Below are positions 33,585 through 43,083 of a DNA stretch of 64,000 bases, piece by piece (the first letter of the stretch is position 1; each line of letters starts with the position of its first letter). The notes under the pieces were generated by a model. It searched no databases. It saw only the letters and a program-made list of their open reading frames with translations, and was not told the origin of the DNA. The position numbers and the translations under genes are program-made. Origin of the DNA: CAVVXX01 sp963707975 (GTDB lineage Bacteria > Pseudomonadota > Alphaproteobacteria > Micropepsales > Micropepsaceae); assembly GCA_963707975.1 (NCBI GenBank), contig OY970177.1, positions 1,302,001 through 1,366,000 of the forward strand, given 5' to 3'.

Positions 33585-34685
33585 TTGAATAAGATTCTGC
33601 TTCTCGCAGGCGATGGCATTGGGCCCGAAGTTGTGCGAGAGGCGCGTCGTGTACTGGAATGGTTCCGAGATGTCCGTAAGCTGCCCATTGAGCTAACAGA
33701 AGATTTCATAGGCGGCGCCGTTTACGATAAGTGCGGTGTTCCGCTCACCCAATCAACTTTGTTCGCCGCGCGGTCTGCCGATGCCATCCTGCTCGGCGCA
33801 GTCGGCGGGCCGAAATGGCTTTTGGCGCCGTTTGATAAGCGCCCGGAACAAGCGCTGCTTCAATTACGAAAAGAATTAGGTCTGTTCGCCAATTTGCGTC
33901 CAGCCTATGTCTTCGATGCGCTGATTGCCGCTTCAAGTTTGAAACCGGAAATCGTGCGCGGTCTTAATCTCATGATCGTTCGCGAGCTGACGAGTGGCAT
34001 ATATTACGGAGAACCTCGTGGAATTTTCGAACTTGACCACGGGGAACGCCGCGCGGTCAACACTCAAGTCTACACGACGGCCGAAATACGCCGTATTGGA
34101 TGCGTCGCTTTTGAACTCGCGCGCATGCGGCGGAACAAGGTCTGCTCTTGCGAGAAAAGCAACGTACTGGAGACTGGCCTCCTGTGGCGGGAAGAGATTA
34201 CAAAACTACACAGCGAAGAATTTAAGGACGTAGAGCTTTCCCACATCCACGCGGACGCTTGCGCCATGCAATTGGTGCGAGCACCAAAGCAATTTGACGT
34301 GATCGTCACCGACAATCTTTTCGGTGACCTGCTCTCCGACGAGACGGCAATGCTGACTGGTTCGATAGGTATGTTGCCTTCTGCTTCACTGGGTGCTGTA
34401 AGCCCAGGTGGGCGGCGCAATGGATTATACGAACCAGTCCATGGTTCGGCCCCCGATATCGCAGGCAAGGGCATCGCCAACCCGCTTGCGGCAATCCTAA
34501 GCGTGGCGATGATGTTTCGTTACTCTTTCAATTACTTAACAGAAGCCGAACTAATTGAGCAGGCTGTGCATAGAGTATTGAGGGCAGGTTTTCGCACATC
34601 CGATTTGGCCCGAGATGGCGAAAGAAGTATTGGCACGGCTGCCATGGGCGCCGCCGTCAATGGTGAGCTGTCGAACGCGGCCTGA
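33585..34685 (+). CDS. leuB: 3-isopropylmalate dehydrogenase-like beta-decarboxylating dehydrogenase
   Basis: I start at TTG 33585, which has GGGAGGAG six bases upstream. 366 residues. L-L-L-A-G-D-G-I-G-P-E-V at the front, R-E-L-T-S-G-I-Y-Y-G-E-P-R-G, the metal/substrate motif T-D-N-L-F-G-D-L-L-S-D-E, and E-P-V-H-G-S-A-P-D-I-A-G-K-G-I-A-N-P are typical of LeuB. The family also includes tartrate/malate dehydrogenases, so in this accessory cluster the true substrate may be another 2-hydroxy acid. leuCD is not adjacent, which argues that this is a second copy for a catabolic or special pathway, not the housekeeping leucine gene. Confidence 0.75.
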   Translation: MNKILLLAGDGIGPEVVREARRVLEWFRDVRKLPIELTEDFIGGAVYDKCGVPLTQSTLFAARSADAILLGAVGGPKWLLAPFDKRPEQALLQLRKELGLFANLRPAYVFDALIAASSLKPEIVRGLNLMIVRELTSGIYYGEPRGIFELDHGERRAVNTQVYTTAEIRRIGCVAFELARMRRNKVCSCEKSNVLETGLLWREEITKLHSEEFKDVELSHIHADACAMQLVRAPKQFDVIVTDNLFGDLLSDETAMLTGSIGMLPSASLGAVSPGGRRNGLYEPVHGSAPDIAGKGIANPLAAILSVAMMFRYSFNYLTEAELIEQAVHRVLRAGFRTSDLARDGERSIGTAAMGAAVNGELSNAA

Positions 34686-34762
34686 GCATCGACACCCTGT
34701 CCCCTAGTCTCGAAAACTGCTATGTTGCTGATTAATCGCGCGTTTTTGAAGGATGTAATGCC

Positions 34763-35134
34763 ATGAGGACGCCGTTTTTTGTACTCGTTGCGCTGGCCAG
34801 CGTTTTAGTGACCCCCGCAATTGCGGATTCGCCCTGTCTGATGATGGGGAACATCTACAGCTGGAACGCTCGGAACAACAAGACCCTGATTGTCGAGGAT
34901 ATTCAACATCACAAATTCAAGGTGAGCCTGATGGGCTCGTGCCCGAACTTGCCTTTCAAACTGCATTTGGGATTCCAATCAGTGGGAGGCACCGAATTGA
35001 GTTGTTTGGAGAAAGGTGATTATATAATCGATCGCGATTTTAGGGAGCACTATCGTTGTCCGATTATGGAGATAGATCCGTATACGTCGGAAATGGAAAA
35101 GGTCGACCACGCCCAAGAGCCTACCCACAATTGA
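34763..35134 (+). CDS. Small secreted protein (DUF6491-like)
   Basis: 123 residues with a clear signal peptide (M-R-T-P-F-F-V-L-V-A-L-A-S-V-L-V-T-P-A-I-A then D-S). The mature part C-L-M-M-G-N-I-Y-S-W-N-A-R-N-N-K-T-L-I-V, S-L-M-G-S-C-P-N-L and L-S-C-L-E-K-G-D-Y-I-I, R-C-P-I has four spaced cysteines and resembles DUF6491, small periplasmic proteins of sphingomonad-type bacteria. Role unknown. It follows the dehydrogenase by 77 nt on the same strand. Confidence 0.6.
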   Translation: MRTPFFVLVALASVLVTPAIADSPCLMMGNIYSWNARNNKTLIVEDIQHHKFKVSLMGSCPNLPFKLHLGFQSVGGTELSCLEKGDYIIDRDFREHYRCPIMEIDPYTSEMEKVDHAQEPTHN

Positions 35135-35217
35135 GCGGGAGAGTGTAAATATACGCTTTGGGCATGTAGCGGACGAAGTCCAAACGTCGTGCACAAAATC
35201 GAGAGATGACGTTGCAC

Positions 35218-35925
35218 TCAGCCTAGAGTTAACAAATTCACGGTGGAGACTGCCATCACCTTTGCCGCACTGATCATGTCGGCAATGCCTACCCATTCAT
35301 CTGGCTGGTGGGCCAAATCGAGCACTCCCGGCCCATATGCGATGCAGTCTTTGAGGCCCCCGATTCGGTCTATATGTTTTTGGTCGTAAGTGCCTGGCGA
35401 GCAAACGATCTGCGCTTCCTTTCCTAGAATCTGATGAACAGCCCGCGCCGTCACCGAAGCCACCGGCCCATTGCGATCCGCCATAATGGGCTCAACACTG
35501 AAAAGTTCACGAATCTTGTAACGGAAAGTGGGCCGCTCCACTGCAACACGCTCAAGAATTGTCTTTATTTCGCCTTTGACTGAGGCCAACGTTTCTTCGA
35601 TAAGGAAACGCCGGTCGATCACGATACGGCAAGAATCAGCGACACACGGCGCCGGTAATCCTGTATTTGTCTCTTCTTCGCCTCCATGCACCGAATTGAT
35701 GTTCATGGTCGATTGGCGCGCGCCAGCGGGTACCACTGGCATGTCAGAATGGCGGGTGGCTAAAGCCGGATAAAGTTCGTGCTCAAATTTTTCTAGCACC
35801 GCGCTCATGTGCCGGATCGCGCTGTCGCCGAGAAAAGGCATCGATCCATGCGCTATACGCCCCAAAGTTTCGATCTCAGCCCACCACACGCCGCGATGGC
35901 CGATGCAGACCCGATCGACATTCAA
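35218..35925 (-). CDS. M20 family deacylase (ArgE/DapE type), C-terminal part (after frameshift)
   Basis: Continues the M20 metallopeptidase that starts at 36500. In this frame homology resumes right after the metal-site glutamates: G-Y-G-G-V-A-Y-L-A-E-R-G-W, then I-I-P-E-P-L-N (metal ligand Glu in P-E-P), the lid domain with G-R-I-A-H-G-S-M-P-F, and near the end D-Q-K-H-I-D and C-I-A-Y-G-P-G. Acts on N-acyl amino acids or related amides. The break at 36004-36008 is a run of five C where six are needed. Confidence 0.7.
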   Translation of the reverse strand: MNVDRVCIGHRGVWWAEIETLGRIAHGSMPFLGDSAIRHMSAVLEKFEHELYPALATRHSDMPVVPAGARQSTMNINSVHGGEEETNTGLPAPCVADSCRIVIDRRFLIEETLASVKGEIKTILERVAVERPTFRYKIRELFSVEPIMADRNGPVASVTARAVHQILGKEAQIVCSPGTYDQKHIDRIGGLKDCIAYGPGVLDLAHQPDEWVGIADMISAAKVMAVSTVNLLTLG

Positions 35926-36500
35926 AGGCTCTGGTATGATGACATGATCAACTCGTGGCTTTGAAAACCATCCGCGCTCGGCGAGGTAGGCGACTCCACC
36001 ATACCCCCTGATTCTTCGTCGACAGTTCCAGAAATTTCGATGGCGCCAGGCAATTCGCGGTTGGAATCGATCAACGCTTCAACCGCCACCACCGCTGCAG
36101 CAATTCCGCCTTTCATATCGCACGCCCCACGGCCATAGACTTTACCGTCGCGCACGACTCCTCCGAACGGGTCGAAAGTCCAACCAGCGCCCGTTTGGAC
36201 GACATCGAGGTGCCCATTGAAATGCACACATGGCCCCTGCGACTTGCCTTCATGACGCGCGATTACATTGATACGGGGGTATTTGTCACTATCGCCTGGT
36301 GCACCTTCCGCACGTACATATTCGATTTTCATCCCTCGGCGTGCGAGCCGCTGCCCGAGATATTCCGCACATGGCCTATAGGCATCTCCGGGCGGATTGA
36401 GCGTCGGAAAGCGAATAAGATCCCGCGTCAGCGCTACAATTTCTCCTTCGCGCGTCTCAATTTCACGTAAGATCGTGTCAAGGTGTCGGGGTGCGTTCAT
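35922..36500 (-). CDS. M20 family deacylase (ArgE/DapE type), N-terminal part
   Basis: Residues show the metallopeptidase motifs H-F-N-G-H-L-D-V-V (His metal ligand and Asp), G-R-G-A-C-D-M-K-G-G (bridging Asp) and D-E-E-S-G-G (general base and metal Glu). After E-S-G-G the frame is lost: the next natural residues Y-G-G-V-A-Y appear one base away. A one-base loss in the run of Cs (plus strand 36004-36008) explains it exactly. Full length would be about 427 residues, normal for ArgE/DapE/acetylornithine-deacetylase-like enzymes. It sits 15 nt downstream of the SDR gene, so it is in the same leftward unit. Confidence 0.75.
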   Translation of the reverse strand: MNAPRHLDTILREIETREGEIVALTRDLIRFPTLNPPGDAYRPCAEYLGQRLARRGMKIEYVRAEGAPGDSDKYPRINVIARHEGKSQGPCVHFNGHLDVVQTGAGWTFDPFGGVVRDGKVYGRGACDMKGGIAAAVVAVEALIDSNRELPGAIEISGTVDEESGGMVESPTSPSADGFQSHELIMSSYQSL

Positions 36501-36515
36501 ATTGTTTCCACTATT

Positions 36516-37256
36516 TCAAATGCAGCGGCCTCCATCCACCTCCAAAGCAACTCCAGTAATCATAGACGCTTCGTCGCTGCAAAGGAAACAGGAAGCAGCT
36601 GCAATGTCTTCGGGAGTCGAGAAACGGCCGATGGGGATAGAAGCGAGAAATTTCGCGCGGATCTCGGGAGTGTCTTCTCCCATGAATGTGGCTAGCAAGG
36701 GTGTTTCGCCGGCCACTGGATTGATGGCATTCACGCGGATACCAAATGGTGCCAGTTCCACGGCCATCGCGCGCGTGGCTGTAATCATCCAACCTTTAGA
36801 GGCATTATACCAGGACAAATTGGGCCGTGGGCTCACTCCACCCGTTGAAGCTATGTTCAGGATCACGCCCCGTTTGCGAGCTTTCATGCGAGGCACGATT
36901 TCGTGTGCCGTCAAGAAAACCGATTTGCCATTGACTACGAAGATGCGGTCAAAATCGTCTTCCGCCATAGTATCGAGCGCCTGTGGTCGGCTTCCTATAC
37001 CGGCGTTGTTCACAAGTATATCGATATCGCCCCAACGTTTAGTAACTAATTGCACGAGTCTTTTCACGTCGTCGCCATGCGATACATCGGTGCGGATGGC
37101 AAAGCCATTAATCGCCTTCGCAAGCTTCTGCGCTGCATCCTCGTTCACATCAGCGATCGCAACGCGCGCACCCTCCTTTGCGAAACGACGTACGATTCCT
37201 TCACCGAAGCCTGATGCCCCGCCGGTGATAATCGCGACCTTGTCCCTTAAGCGCAT
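36516..37256 (-). CDS. Short-chain dehydrogenase/reductase
   Basis: 246 residues, classical SDR. Cofactor motif T-G-G-A-S-G-F-G-E-G at 11-20, D-V-N after the second strand (an acidic residue favouring NAD over NADP), N-N-A-G, catalytic Ser in N-I-A-S-T-G-G, and Y-x-x-x-K in W-Y-N-A-S-K. The C-terminal G-V-A-L-E-V-D-G-G is typical. It oxidises an alcohol or reduces a ketone; the substrate is not clear. It lies 8 nt downstream of the aldehyde dehydrogenase, and a pair of SDR plus aldehyde dehydrogenase fits a two-step oxidation of an alcohol to an acid. Confidence 0.85.
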   Translation of the reverse strand: MRLRDKVAIITGGASGFGEGIVRRFAKEGARVAIADVNEDAAQKLAKAINGFAIRTDVSHGDDVKRLVQLVTKRWGDIDILVNNAGIGSRPQALDTMAEDDFDRIFVVNGKSVFLTAHEIVPRMKARKRGVILNIASTGGVSPRPNLSWYNASKGWMITATRAMAVELAPFGIRVNAINPVAGETPLLATFMGEDTPEIRAKFLASIPIGRFSTPEDIAAASCFLCSDEASMITGVALEVDGGRCI

Positions 37257-37264
37257 GCCCTATC

Positions 37265-38698
37265 CTATCCGTGAAAAGCAGCCACCGTCTTCAGCCGCGT
37301 GAAGGCATAAAGCGCTTCAAAGCCTTTCTCACGGCCATGGCCCGAGCGGCCAACGCCTCCAAAAGGCAATTCCACGCCGCCGCCCGCACCGTAATTGTTG
37401 ATGAACACCTGCCCAGCGCGGATCGCGCGCGCCAACCGCATGGCGCGTCCTCCATCGCGCGTCCACACACCGGCCACGAGGCCGTAATCGGTCGCATTCG
37501 TAATTCGAACGGCTTCCTCCTCTGTGTCGAAGGGAATGACGACCTGAACCGGCCCAAATATCTCCTTCTGAGCGAGCACATTATCGGGTGCAACGCCCGC
37601 AAAAAGAATCGGCGCCACATAATGGCCACCACGTGGCACTGTCGAAACAATTTTTCCTTCCGCTGCGACTGAATATCCGTCCTGGCGGCCCCGAGCGATA
37701 TATTGCTCGACCCGAGATTTCTGGCTTGCAGAAATCAGTGGGCCGAGATCCAAATCATCTTTGGCCGCCCCGACGCGCAGCGCTCTGTAACGTTCGGCGA
37801 GCCTTTCGAGCAGGGGCTCGTAGATCGTTCCCTCGACGAGGATGCGTGAAGCAGCGGAGCAAGTCTGTCCCGCGTTCTGGATTCCAGCATTCACGAGGAA
37901 CGGCAGCGCCCGCCCAAGATCGGCATCGGCAAAGACGAGCTGGGGAGATTTTCCGCCCAGTTCGAGCGTTACCGGAACCGCATTCCTGCCTGCTGCAGCC
38001 TGTACAAGCGAGCCGACTGCGGTAGAACCCGTGAAGGATAGATGGTGGATCCCTGGATGGGCGGCGAGCGCACCACCTGCCTCTTCACCGAAGCCGGTTA
38101 TGATATTGAGCGCGCCTGCCGGAAGACCGCAGTCCTCTGCTATCTTGGCAAAAGCGAGCGCAGTCAGGCTCGCCTCCTCTGCCGGTTTCACCACCGTTGC
38201 ATTGCCTGCAGCCAGCGCGCCGACAACCGAGCGCCCGATGATCTGCATGGGATAGTTCCAGGGAATAATATGCCCCGTGACGCCATGCGGTTCGCGCAGC
38301 GTATAGACGGTGTAACCAGCGAGATAAGGGATCGTCTCGCCGTGAAGCTTGTCCGCCGCACCGGCGTAGTATTCAAGGTAGCGCGCGAGAGCGAATGCGT
38401 CGGCACGCGCCTGCTTCAGCGGCTTGCCAACGTCCCGCACTTCTAGCTCTGCGAGTGCATCGGCTTGCACAGCGACTGCCGCGCTTATCCGCTGCAGCAG
38501 GCGGCCACGTTCGGTAGCCATTAGTTTTCCCCATGCGCCCGAACACGCCGCTGCAGCGGCGCTCACGGCTTCATCCACATCACTAGCGCTGCCGGCTGAG
38601 AGCGTGCCGATCATCTCGCCCGTCGAAGGATCCTCGATCGAAATCGTAGAGTTCGTGGCGATCCAGCGCCCTGCAATAAAGAGCTTTTCCTTAATCAT
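37265..38698 (-). CDS. NAD(P)-dependent aldehyde dehydrogenase
   Basis: I start at ATG 38698 (M-I-K-E-K-L-F-I-A-G-R-W-I), which is the family's usual N-terminus; the longer frame upstream is not conserved. About 477 residues. Motifs: P-W-N-Y-P-M, F-T-G-S-T-A-V-G, the general base Glu in L-E-L-G-G-K-S-P (about 245), the nucleophilic Cys in G-Q-T-C-S-A (about 280), and E-I-F-G-P-V near 380. It oxidises an aldehyde to an acid. In the cluster it fits downstream of the aminotransferase, whose omega-amino substrate would yield a semialdehyde. Confidence 0.9.
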   Translation of the reverse strand: MIKEKLFIAGRWIATNSTISIEDPSTGEMIGTLSAGSASDVDEAVSAAAAACSGAWGKLMATERGRLLQRISAAVAVQADALAELEVRDVGKPLKQARADAFALARYLEYYAGAADKLHGETIPYLAGYTVYTLREPHGVTGHIIPWNYPMQIIGRSVVGALAAGNATVVKPAEEASLTALAFAKIAEDCGLPAGALNIITGFGEEAGGALAAHPGIHHLSFTGSTAVGSLVQAAAGRNAVPVTLELGGKSPQLVFADADLGRALPFLVNAGIQNAGQTCSAASRILVEGTIYEPLLERLAERYRALRVGAAKDDLDLGPLISASQKSRVEQYIARGRQDGYSVAAEGKIVSTVPRGGHYVAPILFAGVAPDNVLAQKEIFGPVQVVIPFDTEEEAVRITNATDYGLVAGVWTRDGGRAMRLARAIRAGQVFINNYGAGGGVELPFGGVGRSGHGREKGFEALYAFTRLKTVAAFHG

Positions 38699-38910
38699 TC
38701 TGTATTCCCACTGCCTGCTCGACATGGATCGAACGCGCCGCAATCATGCAATCGCAGGTCGCGTATCCAGTCAATGATGCGACGAGCACTTACAGTTCTT
38801 CGATCACGCCCCGAGCGACGAATGGGAGGCGTCCGAATGTTCGGCCGCTTTACGCCGATCTTGCGGAATACCTGATGGCGAGGGCACACAGCGCCCTCGC
38901 TACCGAGAAA

Positions 38911-41181
38911 TTAGTACTTGTAGCTCATCCGAACGCCAACTACTCCCGGTTCGCCGCGTTGAGCAATGTCGATATCGGTGAGGAAGAAGTTGCGCGTGGT
39001 GTCGTAGTTGGTGTTGGTGCAGTTGTGGCAGAACAGCGTGACCTGCCAAGGTCCATCGTCCGGTGCCAGCGTGAAGTTCATGTTCGCCAACCAGTACGAT
39101 TTGACGAAAAATACCGGACCGAGCAGCAACGGATTCAGATGGTCATGGAAAGCCCAATCACCCTCGGTCTCGAGCGTATAGCCCTGAAAGACCTGCCAAA
39201 TGTAAGAAATGGAGCCATTGTAGCTGAGGGGCGGGAATCCGAGGCGAGCGCCCTTCTCATTGCTGTAAACAGGTGTGAGGGGGCCCGGCGGCACGCAAAT
39301 CGAAGCAGGCACACATTTGGCGTCAGATGCCGGGATGTTGAGAAAGTTGTCGAAAACATCAAACTTCCCGTCTTTCCAGCCCACCGACTCGGTAATATTG
39401 AAATTGTCTATGGGCACCCAGTCGGCCTCGATCTCACCGCCATAGATGTGCGACTTCGATGCATTCACTATCGCGCCGACCGGACCAGCAAAGCCCCAGA
39501 CTGCCGATTGAATCTGCTGATCTTCATAGTGATAGTAGAAAGCCGCGCCGTTCAGCTGGAGCGTGTTGTGGAAGAGGTTCGATTTGAAACCCGCTTCGTA
39601 AGCCCACAGAACTTCAGGCTTCAACGGTGGTGCGCTGCTGGAACCGTTGTAGGCTGTGAACCCGCCAGATTTCACGCCTTCGCTAACGCTGGCGTACAAC
39701 ATCACGTGGTCGTCAGGCTTGTATTCAAGCTCACCCTTACCCGAGAGGCGGTTGTTGGTGATCGATTGGTTGGCAGGGACGTTGAAATCAATAATTGGCG
39801 CCCCAGGCAAGAATACGCCAGCAGTTTCGAAGTTACTCAGTGAGCGCGTTTCGTCGTTATACCGCAAGCCTCCGATGAGCTTGAGTTGATCAGTAATCTG
39901 ATATTCGGCCTGCCCGAATACGGCTTTCGTAGTTACATGTTGGTCATAGCTCGTTTTGATGGCCAGGCCCAAGGACTGTGCGAAATCCGAATCGAAGATT
40001 TCGCTCATCGATTGATGGGCATAGTAGCCGCCGACAAGCCAGTTGAACGGGCCAGTATTGGATGAGGCCAGCCGCAGTTCTTGCGAAAAGACGTCCGCGT
40101 TCGTGTCGAAATATGTACCTGCAAGGGCGGCCGATGATGCGTCCCAGTCGTTGTATTCCCGTCGTAGCATGTTTTCATATGAGGTGATCGATGTCAGCTC
40201 CGCGAAACCGAGATCGCCATGGGCCTGGAAATTAACGCCGTCGTTGTTCGAGTTATGGAAGGGCGCAGCATCGGCTGCAATCCCTGAGAGACTGGCAAAC
40301 GTGGGCGAGCCACCCCAGGCCGTCTGGGTTGTGTTGGTGAAGGCGGGTATGGTCTGGCCCGTAAGATTATAGGGATTGGTGCTCAAAACCGGATTGAACA
40401 GATAGAGCCCTACCGGCTGCGACTTGTCATAGCCATAATGTCCCTCGAGAAGGAAATCCCAACGGCCGTTGGGATCCCATTTCAATTCGCCGCGGAATGC
40501 GCTCGTATTTTTGTCGCCGAAGCTCTGATGTGTGTCGCGGTTTGTCTGCCAAGCACCGTCTTGATCTGTGATCGCAGCCAAACGGAAATCGAGGCCGCTC
40601 GTGATCGGGCCGGAAACATATCCTTGACCGATGAATTCGTTGTGACTGTCATATTCGGCGGTAACCCCCGCCGTGAACTCATCCGTCGGCTTGTTCGTAA
40701 TGAAGTTGACTGCACCACCGGTGGTGTTGACGCCGTACAAGGTGCCTTGCGGTCCATAGAGAACTTCCGTCCGTTCTAAATCAAACAGCGTGCCCTGCGT
40801 CTGAGACGGAATGGGGTAAGCGACTTCATCCACGTAAACGCCAACCGTCGATGTGTTGTTTGATGCGTAGTCGTCGAAGCCTACGCCGCGCAGGCGAAAT
40901 TCAGGCTGGCCGCTGCCGAACGCAGGAACGACTTCGAGGCTCGGTGTAGCGTATTCGAGCCCATTGACCTTGTCGATGCCCCGCTTCAGCAAATCATCGG
41001 CACTTAGAACGGTCAGCGCGATAGGCACATTCTGGGCGGCTTCAGACCTCTTTTCTGCCGTTACGACGACAGTCTCGACGCCTTGCTGTTGTTGCTGTTG
41101 CTGCGCTGCGACCGGAGCCGATACCACGCTTGCCAGAAGTGAAATTGGCACAATAGCGGCCGCCAAAAATAGACGCTTCAT
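38911..41181 (-). CDS. TonB-dependent outer-membrane receptor
   Basis: 756 residues. Signal peptide M-K-R-L-F-L-A-A-A-I-V-P-I-S-L-L-A-S-V with cleavage near A-P-V-A-A, followed by a run of seven Gln (27-33) and G-V-E-T-V-V-V-T-A-E-K-R as TonB-box region. The plug domain has N-V-P-I-A-L-T-V and L-Y-G-P-Q-G-T-L-Y-G-V-N-T-T-G-G-A-V-N (residues 137-160). The rest is a 22-strand barrel ending in aromatic Y-K-Y. Imports a substrate too large or too scarce for porins, using TonB energy. Next to a sodium:solute symporter and a peptidase it is probably the uptake receptor of the metabolic cluster. Confidence 0.9.
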   Translation of the reverse strand: MKRLFLAAAIVPISLLASVVSAPVAAQQQQQQQGVETVVVTAEKRSEAAQNVPIALTVLSADDLLKRGIDKVNGLEYATPSLEVVPAFGSGQPEFRLRGVGFDDYASNNTSTVGVYVDEVAYPIPSQTQGTLFDLERTEVLYGPQGTLYGVNTTGGAVNFITNKPTDEFTAGVTAEYDSHNEFIGQGYVSGPITSGLDFRLAAITDQDGAWQTNRDTHQSFGDKNTSAFRGELKWDPNGRWDFLLEGHYGYDKSQPVGLYLFNPVLSTNPYNLTGQTIPAFTNTTQTAWGGSPTFASLSGIAADAAPFHNSNNDGVNFQAHGDLGFAELTSITSYENMLRREYNDWDASSAALAGTYFDTNADVFSQELRLASSNTGPFNWLVGGYYAHQSMSEIFDSDFAQSLGLAIKTSYDQHVTTKAVFGQAEYQITDQLKLIGGLRYNDETRSLSNFETAGVFLPGAPIIDFNVPANQSITNNRLSGKGELEYKPDDHVMLYASVSEGVKSGGFTAYNGSSSAPPLKPEVLWAYEAGFKSNLFHNTLQLNGAAFYYHYEDQQIQSAVWGFAGPVGAIVNASKSHIYGGEIEADWVPIDNFNITESVGWKDGKFDVFDNFLNIPASDAKCVPASICVPPGPLTPVYSNEKGARLGFPPLSYNGSISYIWQVFQGYTLETEGDWAFHDHLNPLLLGPVFFVKSYWLANMNFTLAPDDGPWQVTLFCHNCTNTNYDTTRNFFLTDIDIAQRGEPGVVGVRMSYKY

Positions 41182-41370
41182 TTGCTTGGCCCCCCATTAC
41201 GTGATCGCTCTGTCGAGCGATCAAACAAAATTCTGCGCCCCCTGTCACAATACTGTCAACGATTTGTACAGGGAGCGATGCAGAACAAGGAGGTAATTGA
41301 CGCCAGTGCAACACTTACGATTCATGCCAAGAGGCAACAGATTGGCTGAAGATCACATATATGTACACGG

Positions 41371-42822
41371 TCAGGTTGTATTCTTCGCAGATTCAGCGAG
41401 ATCAGAATGTCTGCGCAGCTGCGTTATCGCAGAAATCGGTCTCCGTTCCGTGCCCGGTAAGAAATAGAGCGCTGTGAAGACAATTGCCAAGTTTACCAGC
41501 AGGCCGACAAATCCGGCATTTATTCCCCCTACAGGAATAGCGAATTCATAGATGGCAATCGCAACCACGTCTCCGGCAACGAGACCTGCAATGATTGCGC
41601 CCGGCCGCATTCGGCGTAGGAACAGAATTCCTAGCATGCCCGGCAGAGATTGGGCGATGCCGAAATAGAAGAGATTGTTGATTGTCACCATCAATTGAGA
41701 GGACGTTGCAGCGCTGCCAATCGAAAGCAAAAGATAGAGGGCGATTACCACCTGCGACCATTGACGCTGTTGATTGCTGGTCAGCCCAGGTACTAGGTTG
41801 CGCGAAACGAGAGAACCTATTGCAAGGCAGATACCAGTCAATACGACCAATGCGGAAAGTGCCGCGCCTGCCATGACAAGACCCACAAGTGGACCTGGCA
41901 AAAGCATTTTTGCAACTGCTGGCAAAACGTCATTGGCCGATTGCAACTGCATCGGGTGGCTGAGCGCAAAATAGGCGACCACTGTCAGAAATGGAAACAT
42001 CAGCATGTAAAGAGGCATAGTTACCTGGGCCCTACGAACGGACGATGCCGAGCGGGCGGTGAATACATAGGCACAGGTTTGCGGCACAATACAGAAGCCA
42101 ATGCTTTGCAAGAGCACCGTAGTAATCGAAAAGATATCGCCTTCTAGTGTTGGCGTCATTGCTTTCTTCCACGCTGCTGTCATGGGAATCGTTGTCGCTG
42201 TCCAATTGCCAGCCCAATTGTCAAACGCGGCAGTTGCCGTAAGCAGAATTGCCGCGATAAGCAGGATGTCTTTGAGAATTGCCACATAGGCGGATGCTCG
42301 GATTCCGGAAATCGCGATATAGGCAAAAGCAAGAACGCCGGCCAGACAAGTCAGGATCAGGGGGGAGATCGACCAGTGCAATACCTTCAACACGATTTGG
42401 AGTCCGAGGAACTGCTGCATACCTAGCGGAACCAGAAATATGAGCCCAGAGCACGCCACAACAACTTCAAGCGCGCGATTGTCAAAATGTCGGCGGAACA
42501 AATCGGGCATTGTGATCGCGCCATGAACGCGCCCGGCGCGCCAGATAAGTGGGTTGAGAAAGTAGCCCACGACAAAAGCGAGCAATATGTAACCCAGGAA
42601 CCAGGTAACGAACCCCGTGCCGTTCGCATAGACCCCGCCGGGATAGCCGAGCACAGTAGTAACGCTATATGTCTCACCCACCGCCAGAAAGAAAAACAGC
42701 ACCGCATTGAATTGGCCTGAGGCAACGAAGAAGTCTTCTGCCTTTTGATGCAGGTGCCCGCGTCTAGAAAGAACCGCAAGCAATAACGAGAGAATAATTA
42801 TCCCAAGAAAAATGATGGTCAT
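41371..42822 (-). CDS. Sodium:solute symporter (SSS family)
   Basis: 483 residues with about 13 hydrophobic helices. Conserved N-terminal R-x-x-D/E-F-F-V-A-S-G-x region (A-E-D-F-F-V-A-S-G) and G-Y-P-G-G-V-Y belong to the SSS fold (PutP/PanF/MctP relatives). Family members couple Na+ to uptake of carboxylates, amino acids, vitamins or sugars. The ATG overlaps the stop of the small DUF3311 gene by four bases (ATGA), a pairing that is usual for MctP/DhlC-type carriers of short monocarboxylates. Likely substrate here: an amino acid or acid released by the periplasmic peptidase. Confidence 0.9.
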   Translation of the reverse strand: MTIIFLGIIILSLLLAVLSRRGHLHQKAEDFFVASGQFNAVLFFFLAVGETYSVTTVLGYPGGVYANGTGFVTWFLGYILLAFVVGYFLNPLIWRAGRVHGAITMPDLFRRHFDNRALEVVVACSGLIFLVPLGMQQFLGLQIVLKVLHWSISPLILTCLAGVLAFAYIAISGIRASAYVAILKDILLIAAILLTATAAFDNWAGNWTATTIPMTAAWKKAMTPTLEGDIFSITTVLLQSIGFCIVPQTCAYVFTARSASSVRRAQVTMPLYMLMFPFLTVVAYFALSHPMQLQSANDVLPAVAKMLLPGPLVGLVMAGAALSALVVLTGICLAIGSLVSRNLVPGLTSNQQRQWSQVVIALYLLLSIGSAATSSQLMVTINNLFYFGIAQSLPGMLGILFLRRMRPGAIIAGLVAGDVVAIAIYEFAIPVGGINAGFVGLLVNLAIVFTALYFLPGTERRPISAITQLRRHSDLAESAKNTT

Positions 42823-43058
42823 GGTGCGCCGTCGACATCATAATTAGCATCAATGCATTCATCGGGTTGGTAGCGGTCATGAGAAAACCAACAAATGGCG
42901 AGGCAGAGAGAAGCAAGAGGGATGCAGGCGAAAAGCCACAGAAGCGCAAGCGGCATACCAAAAAAAACTATAGGAAGCCGACCAAGAAGTGGGACCGTCG
43001 GAATTACTGACAAGAATGGCACGGCGATACCAATCGCGTAACGGGCAAATGGTGGCAC
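42819..43058 (-). CDS. DUF3311 small membrane protein, symporter partner
   Basis: 79 residues from a GTG at 43058 with GGAG seven bases upstream; no ATG fits. Two hydrophobic helices: A-I-G-I-A-V-P-F-L-S-V-I-P-T-V-P and F-G-M-P-L-A-L-L-W-L-F-A-C-I-P. DUF3311 proteins are encoded directly before SSS symporters and are thought to help the carrier. The stop overlaps the symporter ATG. The gene ends in an acidic tail (D-E-C-I-D-A-N-Y-D-V-D). It begins 25 nt after the peptidase gene ends, so all three are one unit. Confidence 0.7.
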   Translation of the reverse strand: MPPFARYAIGIAVPFLSVIPTVPLLGRLPIVFFGMPLALLWLFACIPLASLCLAICWFSHDRYQPDECIDANYDVDGAP

Positions 43059-43083
43059 GCGAGTTACTCCAGTGTACCGGGCT

